From a virus, in IMG/VR virus record IMGVR_UViG_3300037508_001008, positions 1 to 64,000 of that record: a DNA stretch of 64,000 nt; one strand, given 5' to 3'. This document shows positions 47,422 through 54,074 of the stretch, piece by piece. How positions within the stretch are numbered: the stretch's first letter is position 1; the number at the start of each line of letters is the position of its first letter. The translations under genes and the position numbers were made by a program. A model generated the notes under the pieces. The model saw only the letters and a list, made by a program, of their open reading frames with translations, was not told the origin of the DNA and did no database searches.

Positions 47422-48843
47422 TTATTGTTCCTTTGATTTACTTCTTCTAATTGGTTTCTGAAAATCAAAAACAAAATTATCATTTAAATAATCTATATGA
47501 AATATAGTACCTTTTGGAAGGTTACTATACACAATTGTTTTAGCAATTGGTGTTTCGATTACATCTCTTCTAATCTGTGATATCCCTCTTGCGCCTTTGA
47601 CAGTATCAATTCCCAGGTCAATTAAACCACTTATAACCCTATCGGTATAGGAAACGGATATTCCTTTTCTAGAAAGCTTATCTGCGATAACCGACATTTC
47701 TATTTCGGCAATCTTTTCACAGTCTTCTCTACTTAAATGATTAAATACAACTATTTTATCCACTCTATTTAAAAACTCAGGTCTAAAGTATTTATTAATT
47801 GCCTCATTAGTATTTTTCTCAACTATTGATCTGGTTGGAATTTCTTTAGTTCTTCTTTCAAAAATAACATTCCTATTAAAGCCAGGACCGGTTGAAATTA
47901 AATTATCTACTGTTTTATCATTACCAAGATTAGTTGTCATAATAATAATTGTATTTTTAAAATCTACTAATTCACCCTTGGAATCTGTAACAATTCCTTC
48001 ATCAAAAATTCTTAAGAATGTATTCCAAATATCATTATGTGCCTTTTCTACTTCATCTATTAGAACAACTGAATATGGATTCTTTTTAATTTGATTAGTT
48101 AACTGGCCACCTTCATCATGACCAACATAACCTGGGGGTGATCCAATTAATTTTTGATTCTCATGCTTATGTTGAAATTCACCACAATCAATTCTAACCA
48201 TGGGGGCATCACTGTCGAATAAATACTTATGCAATGTGTTTGCTAAGTGTGTTTTCCCTACTCCAGAAGATCCGGCAAATAAAAATGTACCTAAAGGTTT
48301 ATTGAGATCATTTAGGTCAGCTTGAGATCTAGATAGCGCTGCGACAATTTCTTCTATTGCTTGATCTTGACCAATGACATTAGATTTTAAATAATCTTCT
48401 AATCCTAAAAACTTTTGTCGTGACATTTTTCTAGGCCTAACAATCTTAGTTTGCTTAGTTTTATTTGATTTGCTAGTTTCTCTTAAAAACTTTTTTACTT
48501 GATCTAGGTATTCGCTTTCGGGATATTGATCACTTGGAGTCACTGGAGCTGTTGAGTATGCAATGTTAATCCAGTAATCTAAATCTAGACCTGGGTTAAG
48601 CATGATGCATCCTGCGTAGATGGCCTCTAAAGCTCGCTCTGCTGCGATGCGAGACAATATCGCTAGTGATGAAGCCACATCGGTGTTTAAATTGAATACA
48701 ACCAATTGTAGAACTTCTTTGCGCAAATCTTTATTTTTCTTATTTTTAATACTATCTAAAAATGCAGAGGTATCTTCAGTAGACAATATTTTAAATTTTA
48801 CGTTTGCGTTTAATTCTGGTACAAAAATTTGATATATCTGCAT
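47422..48843 (-). CDS. ClpB/Hsp100-like AAA+ ATPase, single ATPase domain (473 aa)
   Basis: Residues about 150-465 match the second AAA+ domain of ClpA/ClpB: Walker A GSSGVGKT (191-198), pore-loop region GSPPGYVGHDEGG (234-246), Walker B VVLIDE (259-264), sensor-1 TTN (303-305), arginine-finger region YFRPEFLNRVD, and a C-terminal small domain (VKGARGISQIRRDVIETPIA). The first ~140 residues replace the usual N/D1/M parts and are unrecognised. Such enzymes thread and remodel proteins. Heading the structural operon, it may assist head or tail assembly or remodel host protein. Confidence 0.85.
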   Translation of the reverse strand: MQIYQIFVPELNANVKFKILSTEDTSAFLDSIKNKKNKDLRKEVLQLVVFNLNTDVASSLAILSRIAAERALEAIYAGCIMLNPGLDLDYWINIAYSTAPVTPSDQYPESEYLDQVKKFLRETSKSNKTKQTKIVRPRKMSRQKFLGLEDYLKSNVIGQDQAIEEIVAALSRSQADLNDLNKPLGTFLFAGSSGVGKTHLANTLHKYLFDSDAPMVRIDCGEFQHKHENQKLIGSPPGYVGHDEGGQLTNQIKKNPYSVVLIDEVEKAHNDIWNTFLRIFDEGIVTDSKGELVDFKNTIIIMTTNLGNDKTVDNLISTGPGFNRNVIFERRTKEIPTRSIVEKNTNEAINKYFRPEFLNRVDKIVVFNHLSREDCEKIAEIEMSVIADKLSRKGISVSYTDRVISGLIDLGIDTVKGARGISQIRRDVIETPIAKTIVYSNLPKGTIFHIDYLNDNFVFDFQKPIRRSKSKEQ

Positions 48844-48846
48844 AAC

Positions 48847-48870
48847 GACCTTTCGGGCCTATATAAGTAT
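48847..48870 (-). promoter_or_regulatory. TATAG start element with 5' hairpin for the structural operon
   Basis: On the minus strand the sequence reads ATACTTATATAG followed by GGCC-CGAAA-GGTC and then GTT-ATG of the ClpB-like gene. The same TATAG plus GNCC/GGNC hairpin recurs before most right-arm genes. There is no normal Shine-Dalgarno between hairpin and ATG. Confidence 0.55.
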
Positions 48871-48917
48871 ATATTTATATATTAGTATTATATCTTAATA
48901 TATAAGTATATAGTAAA

Positions 48918-48939
48918 GGGGGGAAGGGGGGAAGGGGGG
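48918..48939. repeat. Three G6 tracts separated by AA
   Basis: Three runs of six G spaced by AA, within an intergenic region otherwise very AT-rich. Could form a G-quadruplex on the plus strand, or a C-tract in minus-strand RNA upstream of the structural operon. Confidence 0.8.
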
Positions 48940-48983
48940 ATCATGGCTAGCTTATCACACGTGTCAAGTTGCACGCAAGCACA

Positions 48984-49145
48984 TTACTCACAATCTTTGG
49001 TATAATCTTCTAATGAAGGATGATCTTCTACACATGGTCCAGCAACAGCCCAATACTTTAAAAGATCTATCGGCGCATGCATTCGCTTGCGTAATAAGTA
49101 AATTGCTAAATTAAGTTGTTCATTTGTTATTTGAGGTTTGCTCAT
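48984..49145 (-). CDS. Small protein upstream of structural operon (53 aa)
   Basis: A short ORF: MSKPQITNEQLNLAIYLLRK at the N-terminus, two Cys and an acidic C-terminus. The ATG at 49145 has AGGAG 7 nt upstream, which supports it. It is divergent from recA and transcribed toward the ClpB-like gene. Function unknown; the helical N-terminal half could be a regulator. Confidence 0.6.
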   Translation of the reverse strand: MSKPQITNEQLNLAIYLLRKRMHAPIDLLKYWAVAGPCVEDHPSLEDYTKDCE

Positions 49146-49161
49146 AGCTACTCCTAAATGA

Positions 49162-49211
49162 TATAATATTTGTTAACAATTATAGCATTTATGCTGGTCC
49201 TTCACCGGGAC
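49162..49211 (+). promoter_or_regulatory. Putative recA promoter and 5' hairpin
   Basis: TATAAT at 49162-49167 and TTATAG (ATAG at 49182-49185) lie 55-75 nt before the recA ATG, followed by a small GTCC...GGAC hairpin (49197-49211). This matches the TATAG-plus-hairpin arrangement of other right-arm genes. Confidence 0.45.
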
Positions 49212-49239
49212 GTAACAATCGCAAAGGATTATAACTAAA

Positions 49240-50250
49240 ATGGAAAACGAAATGGCACAAGATTCTGAACAAGAAGTCATCTTGCCAAAGATGAAACAGG
49301 AATCTAAGGCACTCGAAGTGGCAATAGCTCAACTCCAAAGAAAATACGGTGCTGGATCAGTCGTTAAGCTTGGGTCAACAAGCGTTAAGCCCTGGGACTC
49401 AATTTCAACTGGAGCTGCAAATCTCGATGTTGCCCTTGGAATTGGAGGACTACCAAGAGGTAGAGTGGTGGAGATATTCGGACCAGAGTCATCTGGTAAA
49501 TCTACTATCGCTCTAACAACAGTCGCCAAGGCTCAGCAAATGGGCCTCACGTGCGCGTACATCGACGCTGAGCATGCTTTGGACCCAGTGTACATGCAGG
49601 CCATTGGAATTGACCTAGACAACCTTTTATTGGCTCAGCCAGATCACGGAGAACAAGGTCTTGACATCGCAGACTCTTTAATTAGAACTGGTGACATTGG
49701 AATCATTGTTATCGACTCTGTTGCCGCACTTGTTCCAAAAGCTGAGTTAGATGGAGAAATGGATCAGGCACATATGGGACTTCAGGCACGCATGATGGCT
49801 AAGGCCCTAAGAAAGCTTACTGGACTTGCTGCTCAGCACGGCACCTTAATCATTTTTATCAATCAACTGCGCAATAAGATTGGAGTTATGTTTGGTAATC
49901 CAGAAACTACTCCAGGAGGAATGTCACTTAAGTTCTACGCCTCTGTACGTATTGATGTTCGTAAGCGTGAAGATATTAAAGATAAATCTGGTGATTCTGT
50001 GGGAGTTACAGTCAAAGCCAAGATTATCAAAAATAAGATGGCGCCACCAATGAAAATAGTAGAGTTTGATATCTTATATGCTCGCGGGATAGATGAGTAT
50101 GGTTGCCTATTTAATCTTGGAATGGACAGAGGAATCTTTACCCAAAAGGGCGCATGGGTTTACTATAACGGAGAGAACTTTGCTCAAGGGCGAGACAACG
50201 CTATTGAGAAGCTAAAGTCTTTACCGGAAATTATTCAACAAATCAAGTGA
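49240..50250 (+). CDS. recA: RecA recombinase
   Basis: A 336-aa RecA with Walker A GPESSGKST (81-89), Walker B IIVIDS (155-160), the L2 region (GNPETTPGGMSLKFYASVRI) and the C-terminal domain ending in short Lys/Glu sequence without the long acidic tail of many bacterial RecAs. It should form filaments on ssDNA for homologous strand exchange, supporting phage recombination-dependent replication or repair. Its codon usage is richer than the left arm. First plus-strand gene of the right arm; a zinc-ribbon gene follows 6 nt later. The start is ATG 49240, with a second Met five codons on. Confidence 0.95.
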   Translation: MENEMAQDSEQEVILPKMKQESKALEVAIAQLQRKYGAGSVVKLGSTSVKPWDSISTGAANLDVALGIGGLPRGRVVEIFGPESSGKSTIALTTVAKAQQMGLTCAYIDAEHALDPVYMQAIGIDLDNLLLAQPDHGEQGLDIADSLIRTGDIGIIVIDSVAALVPKAELDGEMDQAHMGLQARMMAKALRKLTGLAAQHGTLIIFINQLRNKIGVMFGNPETTPGGMSLKFYASVRIDVRKREDIKDKSGDSVGVTVKAKIIKNKMAPPMKIVEFDILYARGIDEYGCLFNLGMDRGIFTQKGAWVYYNGENFAQGRDNAIEKLKSLPEIIQQIK

Positions 50251-50256
50251 TCAATT

Positions 50257-50454
50257 ATGGCTTTCGAACCAACAACATGTTCTGATTGTAGTTATCCCCC
50301 AAACTTTACTGTTCTAGAAATGAAAAATAAAAAAAATGGTACTTATTTTTCTGTAAAATGCCGAGATTGTGGTGACTCATGGAACGAAACCGCCGACTCA
50401 AATTTTTCGGAAATTTTTTTTGAAATACCACAGGAGAATCAAGATGAAGAATAA
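50257..50454 (+). CDS. Small zinc-ribbon protein (65 aa)
   Basis: Two CxxC knuckles (CSDCSYP near residue 8 and CRDCGDSW near 35) make a zinc ribbon, followed by an acidic C-terminus ending NQDEE. Only 6 nt behind recA, probably in the same transcript. Function unknown; DNA or RNA binding is likely for this fold. Confidence 0.75.
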   Translation: MAFEPTTCSDCSYPPNFTVLEMKNKKNGTYFSVKCRDCGDSWNETADSNFSEIFFEIPQENQDEE

Positions 50455-50521
50455 CTTATACCAAATGTCTGTTTATGTTTCCTTATTAGAAATAGCCCAA
50501 CAGCTTAGTGTAATTAAGTAA
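50444..50521 (+). CDS. Possible micro-protein (25 aa)
   Basis: ATG 50444 overlaps the end of the zinc-ribbon gene and has AGGAG 8 nt upstream. Reads MKNNLYQMSVYVSLLEIAQQ then five residues and a stop. Could be a coupled micro-protein or chance. Confidence 0.3.
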   Translation: MKNNLYQMSVYVSLLEIAQQLSVIK

Positions 50522-50541
50522 AAAAAAAGTACTATCAACTC

Positions 50542-50823
50542 ATGGACTTCTTGAAGAAAATATTAAAGATCATCAGTGAGTCAGTATCTAAAGATGGTGT
50601 GTCTCATTACATTCATGAATCAAATGATGTAATAGAAGAACGCGTTATTACAGTCCACGCTAATGATGAAGGAATGATGATATTTTCTATATTTACTCCT
50701 GAACAATGGAGTATGGTCAGCGACATTGCTGAGCTATCTGAAAGAGACATAGAAGATGTCCTACGTGAAATAGCAGAAGAAGACGACATTGCGTCAATTG
50801 TCATAGATCCTAAAGAATTCTAG
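50542..50823 (+). CDS. Acidic protein (93 aa)
   Basis: Unrecognised. Helix-beta-helix pattern, acidic, with ELSERDIEDVLREIAEEDDI. No good Shine-Dalgarno (AAAAAAAAG upstream). It ends just before a strong bidirectional terminator, so it closes the recA transcription unit. Confidence 0.6.
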   Translation: MDFLKKILKIISESVSKDGVSHYIHESNDVIEERVITVHANDEGMMIFSIFTPEQWSMVSDIAELSERDIEDVLREIAEEDDIASIVIDPKEF

Positions 50824-50842
50824 TTTCGCCGGATATAAAAAC

Positions 50843-50888
50843 AAAAGAGGAGCGAATCCTACCTTGTGTAGGGAAACGCTCCTCTTTT
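50843..50888. terminator. Bidirectional terminator between convergent genes
   Basis: A 12-bp stem AAAAGAGGAGCG (50843-50854) / complement (50877-50888), with an inner CCTAC...GTAGG hairpin, gives A/T tracts on both sides and serves the plus-strand 93-aa gene and the minus-strand zinc-ribbon gene. Confidence 0.85.
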
Positions 50889-50912
50889 GCTATTTCTAAA
50901 GATTAACGATAA

Positions 50913-51131
50913 TCAGTAATCGTAGCCTGCTTCATAACCCATTTCTTCCCAAATCTCAACCTGGTGAGAAGAAGAATATCCTACGTCTAAATCTTCATGG
51001 TTAGACTGTACAGGTCCTCCGAAAGGATTCATCCACTGAAAGCAGTGTGGACATCTTACGTTGGAACCTAGTAGTTCTTCTGCTACGACAAACTCGTGTC
51101 CGCATGTGGGACATTCCATATGTGAGCTCAT
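50913..51131 (-). CDS. Zinc-ribbon protein (72 aa)
   Basis: CPTCGHEF (7-10) and CPHCFQW (28-31) are paired CxxC knuckles of a zinc ribbon, followed by an acidic tail rich in Tyr/Glu. It is minus strand in an otherwise plus-strand arm, and its ATG overlaps the stop of a small upstream ORF (ATGA), indicating coupling. Confidence 0.75.
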   Translation of the reverse strand: MSSHMECPTCGHEFVVAEELLGSNVRCPHCFQWMNPFGGPVQSNHEDLDVGYSSSHQVEIWEEMGYEAGYDY

Positions 51132-51277
51132 TTGTTTTCCTTTGCAAGTGTAAGCATTGTGTGCTTGGTGTGTGTATCTATAGCTGGATTAGCCATGTAC
51201 GTATGATAGGCATGTCTTGCATCTAGTTGCAACTTCTTATAGGAACATTTGTGATTTTTTCCTGCGGCGTTTGTCAC
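51128..51277 (-). CDS. Possible small basic protein coupled to the zinc-ribbon gene (49 aa)
   Basis: GTG-started ORF reading MTNAAGKNHKCSYKKLQLDA and onward, rich in His/Lys/Thr. Its TGA overlaps the next ATG. A clear Shine-Dalgarno is missing and an internal ATG is possible, so the start is uncertain. Confidence 0.45.
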   Translation of the reverse strand: MTNAAGKNHKCSYKKLQLDARHAYHTYMANPAIDTHTKHTMLTLAKENK

Positions 51278-51278
51278 A

Positions 51279-51300
51279 CTATATCGTAGCCTATATAAAC
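51279..51300 (-). promoter_or_regulatory. TATAG start element for the minus-strand zinc-ribbon pair
   Basis: On the minus strand it reads GTTTATATAGGCTACGATATAG just before the GTG start, the same TTATATAGG core found before the structural operon. Confidence 0.45.
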
Positions 51301-51334
51301 ATGTAAAGATTTATTAGAGGTAAAAATAGGGGAA

Positions 51335-51403
51335 AAATTTATAGATGTGTTTATATATCTTTATATAAGTTTAATAAGGGATAAATAGAAGAAAAATTTA
51401 TAG
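51335..51403 (+). promoter_or_regulatory. Tandem TTATAG elements
   Basis: Two copies of AAAAATTTATAG (ATAG at 51341-51344 and 51400-51403) in a purine- and AT-rich stretch precede the first cassette gene. They match the TATAG-like core of the right-arm start elements. Confidence 0.45.
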
Positions 51404-51413
51404 GGAGGGGATT

Positions 51414-51443
51414 ATGAGTACATGTCGTGTACTTGGCCTTTAA
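51414..51443 (+). CDS. Possible 9-codon leader peptide
   Basis: ATG AGT ACA TGT CGT GTA CTT GGC CTT TAA follows GGGAGGGGATT, a very strong Shine-Dalgarno, and ends 42 nt before the next gene. It could be a leader ORF; a chance occurrence cannot be excluded. Confidence 0.3.
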   Translation: MSTCRVLGL

Positions 51444-51485
51444 CGTGCCCACCGGGGTATGGGGTCTTAACAGAAAGGAAATGTA

Positions 51486-51788
51486 ATGATTACATGTATG
51501 AGTGATGTTATAGGAAAGTACGCAATGGACAGTGAGGGTAACGCGTTGCCCATGCGTAGATCATATACTGGGAAGTTTAGCGCCCATACGGGCACTGAAG
51601 TGTGGTTACGTGCAACCTTCTATGGTGCAGGTGAAACAGATGCAGTTCAGTTCGGGCACATCTGCTCAAATACAGAGTGGTTTAACCGCGAATTTCGTGG
51701 TCGTATGATCACGATTGAACAAGAAATGAAATATAGTTATACAATGGGCGTATGGTACTGGACTAATACGGTCCACCACGCACGCTAG
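51486..51788 (+). CDS. Unknown cassette protein (100 aa)
   Basis: Unrecognised. Compact, with SYTGKFSAHTGTEVWLRATF and a Trp-rich C-terminus (YTMGVWYWTNTVHHAR). AAGGA precedes ATG 51486. First of the single-gene cassettes that end with the recurring UUCGG-loop terminator. Confidence 0.6.
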   Translation: MITCMSDVIGKYAMDSEGNALPMRRSYTGKFSAHTGTEVWLRATFYGAGETDAVQFGHICSNTEWFNREFRGRMITIEQEMKYSYTMGVWYWTNTVHHAR

Positions 51789-51802
51789 TTAAAAGAAGGT
51801 TT

Positions 51803-51841
51803 GTTCCCGGGGATTTCGGTCCTCGGGAACTTCCTTTTTTT
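51803..51841 (+). terminator. Cassette terminator, GTTCCCG family, copy 1
   Basis: An 11-bp stem GTTCCCGGGGA / TCCTCGGGAAC around TTTCGG, followed by TTCC and eight T. Identical stems recur at 52291, 53361 and 56741. Confidence 0.93.
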
Positions 51842-51976
51842 GAGGATAGGCCATTGTCCTTGCTGGTAGCCAGAATGCAGGCATAAAACCAGTCCGGGTG
51901 ACGCCGGTACATCAGTCAACGTAATAATCACGTTCAGTACGTTAAGCTGAACAAAGGCATGTTTCTTGGAGGAATC
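51842..51976 (+). promoter_or_regulatory. Start element and 130-nt structured leader
   Basis: GAGGATAGG follows the T-tract directly (ATAG 51846-51849). The long leader contains short hairpins (CTGGTAGCCAG, CCGGGTGACGCCGG, ACGTAATAATCACGT). It ends at GGAGGAATC before ATG 51977. Confidence 0.5.
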
Positions 51977-52246
51977 ATGTTCTCATTCATTAATAAGAAG
52001 GTTGTATTGGTTATTGCGGCGATTGTCGCAATGTTGTTGGTATTGGAGCCTACCAGCAACTTGACAGTAGAAGTACTGTCCACCCCAAGTAATCTGGCCT
52101 GGACGCTCTTGGGCTTCCTGGTTGGCATCATCAATTGGGGAATGCTGGTGATGGTGGCCATTGGCTTCACCGTCGCCTACTTGGCCAGGACCCGGACCAT
52201 TGACTGGTCACAGGTAAAAGCTTACTTCCGCTCAGAAGAAGCTTAA
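51977..52246 (+). CDS. Small membrane protein (89 aa)
   Basis: ATG 51977 has GGAGG 4 nt upstream and is preferred over 51959. Two or three membrane segments: VVLVIAAIVAMLLVLEP (about 9-25) and LAWTLLGFLVGIINWGMLVM (about 41-60) running into VAIGFTVAYLA. Positively charged C-terminus (RTRTIDWSQVKAYF). Could alter the host membrane; function unknown. Confidence 0.65.
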   Translation: MFSFINKKVVLVIAAIVAMLLVLEPTSNLTVEVLSTPSNLAWTLLGFLVGIINWGMLVMVAIGFTVAYLARTRTIDWSQVKAYFRSEEA

Positions 52247-52290
52247 TACAATGAGGTGATGGTCCACCTCTTTAATAAAGAAGAAGGTTT

Positions 52291-52329
52291 GTTCCCGGGG
52301 ATTTCGGTCCTCGGGAACTTCCTTTTTTT
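52291..52329 (+). terminator. Cassette terminator, GTTCCCG family, copy 2
   Basis: Same 28-nt hairpin and T-tract as copy 1, including about 25 flanking bases. Confidence 0.93.
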
Positions 52330-52487
52330 GAGGATAGGCCACTGTCCTTAAATCTGGTATCTGTTTAGTGTAAAACCAGACGATGTTTGTCACATTGTTA
52401 GCGTTGCAGACTATAGAACACCTGCAATTTAAAAGACTAGGAGACTACGCGAGCCTTAACAGCGTATTATGATTCCTAGGAGGAATT
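52330..52487 (+). promoter_or_regulatory. Start element and 150-nt leader
   Basis: GAGGATAGG (ATAG 52334-52337) directly after the T-tract, as at 51846, then a long leader ending CCTAGGAGGAATT-ATG. The first ~20 nt resemble the previous leader (GGATAGGCCAnTGTCCTT). Confidence 0.5.
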
Positions 52488-52934
52488 ATGAACGAAATGC
52501 AAATCAGAATCCTGATGCTCAGGATCTTGGGAAATATCATCATGAGCAATGGCATCACCATGCTCGCATCAGAGGTGATCGTTGTTGACGGTCTCGTCTC
52601 AACCACGGTGCGCATGGGTGGTCGTGATTGCCACCACCAGCCCAACTCCACCAATCAGTGGTGGAATGCAATGTCAAATGTCTCGTACTGGGATTGGACA
52701 ATTGTTAATGAAGCTGACCGAGTGGAAAATCACGGCAACAAATTCCACGTGGGATGTCAGCTGGACTACGACATTGAGCAGATTGATTCTGCCCTTTATG
52801 TAGTTGAATGGCAAGTGAATCGTTTGCCGAAGATCACGATTAGCAACAAGATCTCTGAAAATGAGATCAACTTGTTAGGTGACAGGTTGGAGGATCAATT
52901 TGGGCGAGTTGTACGCGCTCAAACTGTAAGTTAA
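52488..52934 (+). CDS. Unknown cassette protein (148 aa)
   Basis: Unrecognised. An N-terminal helix (MQIRILMLRILGNIIMSNGI), a central His/Trp/Asn-rich part (GRDCHHQPNSTNQWWNAM) and a C-terminal helical part. AGGAGG precedes the ATG. The Trp/His-rich core might bind metal or ligand, but there is no known signature. Confidence 0.6.
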   Translation: MNEMQIRILMLRILGNIIMSNGITMLASEVIVVDGLVSTTVRMGGRDCHHQPNSTNQWWNAMSNVSYWDWTIVNEADRVENHGNKFHVGCQLDYDIEQIDSALYVVEWQVNRLPKITISNKISENEINLLGDRLEDQFGRVVRAQTVS

Positions 52935-52964
52935 TAAATAAGCCAGGGCCTAGCTAAAAGAATT

Positions 52965-53010
52965 GGAGTTCTCTCTTACGCATCCAGCGTAGGAGGGAAC
53001 TCCTTTTTTT
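52965..53010 (+). terminator. Cassette terminator, TACGC-atcca-GCGTA family
   Basis: Stem GGAGTTC...TTACGC / GCGTA...GAACTCC (52965-53003), loop ATCCA, then seven T. Confidence 0.92.
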
Positions 53011-53029
53011 GGGATAGACCATTGGGGTC
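53011..53029 (+). promoter_or_regulatory. TATAG start element with 5' hairpin
   Basis: GGGATAG (ATAG 53014-53017) followed by GACC-ATTGG-GGTC (53017-53029), then leader and Shine-Dalgarno GGAGGT before ATG 53062. Confidence 0.55.
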
Positions 53030-53061
53030 AATCTCACCTAGCTGATGGAGGTCAGCAAATT

Positions 53062-53325
53062 ATGAAAGTATCAGAAATAATCAACTCGTTGGTGTATCGT
53101 CAAACAGGCAGGGATGAATACATCCTTTTGCCTGAGGGTACTCATGTCATTGATACGAATGGCTTCTCAGAAGTCAAAATCGAGAAGCTCATCAAGGCCT
53201 TCATGGCTTTCGATGAGGCGTATGAGGGGAACTCAGTCTGGTCATTGCACCAGGAAGTAACAGTCAGCAAGAAGGGTACTTCAATTGTGGTGGATGTCTA
53301 CCACGAAGAGAGCACTCTTCACTAA
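53062..53325 (+). CDS. Unknown cassette protein (87 aa)
   Basis: Unrecognised alpha/beta protein with LPEGTHVIDTNGFSEVKIEK and a C-terminal beta hairpin (QEVTVSKKGTSIVVDVYHEE). GGAGGT is the Shine-Dalgarno. Its stop codon is the first unit of a TAAG array. Confidence 0.6.
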   Translation: MKVSEIINSLVYRQTGRDEYILLPEGTHVIDTNGFSEVKIEKLIKAFMAFDEAYEGNSVWSLHQEVTVSKKGTSIVVDVYHEESTLH

Positions 53326-53353
53326 GTAAGTAGATAAGTAAGTAAGTAAGTAG
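53323..53353 (+). repeat. (TAAG)n all-frame stop array
   Basis: Seven 4-nt units (one TAGA variant) plus TAG. A period of 4 places TAA in all three frames. Confidence 0.85.
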
Positions 53354-53360
53354 AAGGGTT

Positions 53361-53398
53361 GTTCCCGGGGATTTCGGTCCTCGGGAACTCCCTTTTTT
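53361..53398 (+). terminator. Cassette terminator, GTTCCCG family, copy 3
   Basis: Same 28-nt hairpin as at 51803, with a six-T tract. Confidence 0.93.
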
Positions 53399-53402
53399 GG
53401 GG

Positions 53403-53418
53403 ATAGACCATTGGGGTC
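53403..53418 (+). promoter_or_regulatory. TATAG start element with 5' hairpin
   Basis: GGGGATAG (ATAG 53403-53406) and GACC-ATTGG-GGTC (53406-53418), identical to the element at 53011. Confidence 0.55.
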
Positions 53419-53452
53419 AGTCCACAACTCACCAACGAAAGGAGGTGAAATA

Positions 53453-53629
53453 ATGGCTCCCACCTGGGACTCGGTTGGTGTTTGTTCGCTTTGCGGACAG
53501 GACATAACTGTAGAAGAGGTGGTGGATTACCAGTACAAGCTCCCTACAGGGGAACTTGGAACAACGGTTCACCGCACCAGGGATGAATCCATGCCGCTCG
53601 TTCACGGGCAGTGCGTCGATTCTCTCTGA
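53453..53629 (+). CDS. Small Cys/His protein, probable zinc finger (58 aa)
   Basis: ATG 53453 follows AAAGGAGGTGAA, a near-perfect Shine-Dalgarno, and is preferred over the upstream TTG. CSLCGQ near residue 10 and HGQC near the C-terminus form a CxxC...HxxC site. Function unknown. Confidence 0.65.
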   Translation: MAPTWDSVGVCSLCGQDITVEEVVDYQYKLPTGELGTTVHRTRDESMPLVHGQCVDSL

Positions 53630-53715
53630 GACCCTCGTCCCACAAGCCGCTACTTGAAAGAGAGTAGCCGGGGTGAACACTCCTAACCTGGGAACAGAAT
53701 GGAGGCAACTCGTCC

Positions 53716-53766
53716 CTACCCTGGGGATCTTCGGATCCCTGGGGTAGAGACCCTACCCTTTTTTTT
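53716..53766 (+). terminator. Cassette terminator with UUCG tetraloop
   Basis: Stem CTACCCTGGGGATC / GATCCCTGGGGTAG (two wobble pairs) around TTCG, 53716-53747, followed by a short spacer and an eight-T tract. The stop codon of the gene lies about 90 nt upstream; no further ORF is seen between. Confidence 0.92.
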
Positions 53767-53770
53767 GAGG

Positions 53771-53788
53771 ATAGGGGAAAGGCCCCTA
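53771..53788 (+). promoter_or_regulatory. TATAG start element with TAGGGG hairpin
   Basis: GAGGATAG (ATAG 53771-53774) and hairpin TAGGGG-AAAGG-CCCCTA (53772-53788), then GAAAGGGGAA before ATG. The same element occurs at 56784. Confidence 0.55.
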
Positions 53789-53814
53789 GCTCATTCTCTT
53801 GAAAGGGGAATATA

Positions 53815-53958
53815 ATGGGTCAACCATATGAATGCATGGATGGGGTGTGTCAGGACGTAGTGTCCTGGTCACCTATGGGAATTGCAGCTGCAGTAGCCAT
53901 TACGGTTATAGCTGTTTGCATCATTGCTTACGTTGTTGGAGAAATCCGACGCAAATAA
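53815..53958 (+). CDS. Small single-pass membrane protein (47 aa)
   Basis: A short ORF with AAAGGGG Shine-Dalgarno: a Cys-containing N-terminus (MGQPYECMDGVCQDVVSW), one membrane helix (MGIAAAVAITVIAVCIIAYV, residues 21-40) and a basic end (EIRRK). It fits the cassette pattern exactly between a start element and a TAAG array. Probably inserts in the host membrane. Confidence 0.7.
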   Translation: MGQPYECMDGVCQDVVSWSPMGIAAAVAITVIAVCIIAYVVGEIRRK

Positions 53959-53974
53959 GCAAGTAAGTAAGTAG
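53956..53974 (+). repeat. (TAAG)n all-frame stop array
   Basis: TAAG-CAAG-TAAG-TAAG-TAG beginning at the stop codon of the membrane-protein gene. Confidence 0.75.
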
Positions 53975-53981
53975 TTGAGTT

Positions 53982-54031
53982 GTTCCCCGGGGATTGGCAG
54001 AGATGCTGGTCCTCGGGGAAACTTCTTTTTT
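53982..54031 (+). terminator. Cassette terminator, expanded GTTCCCC hairpin
   Basis: GTTCCCCGGGGA / TCCTCGGGGAAAC with an enlarged, partly paired loop (53982-54022), then a T-tract. Related to the GTTCCCG family. Confidence 0.85.
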
Positions 54032-54035
54032 GACC

Positions 54036-54062
54036 ATAGACCCCCGAACAACCGAAGGGGTC
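54036..54062 (+). promoter_or_regulatory. TATAG start element with GACCCC hairpin
   Basis: ACCATAG (ATAG 54036-54039) and hairpin GACCCC / GGGGTC (54039-54062) with a 12-nt loop, then AGAAAGG and the GTG start. Confidence 0.55.
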
Positions 54063-54074
54063 AGAAAGGTTGTC

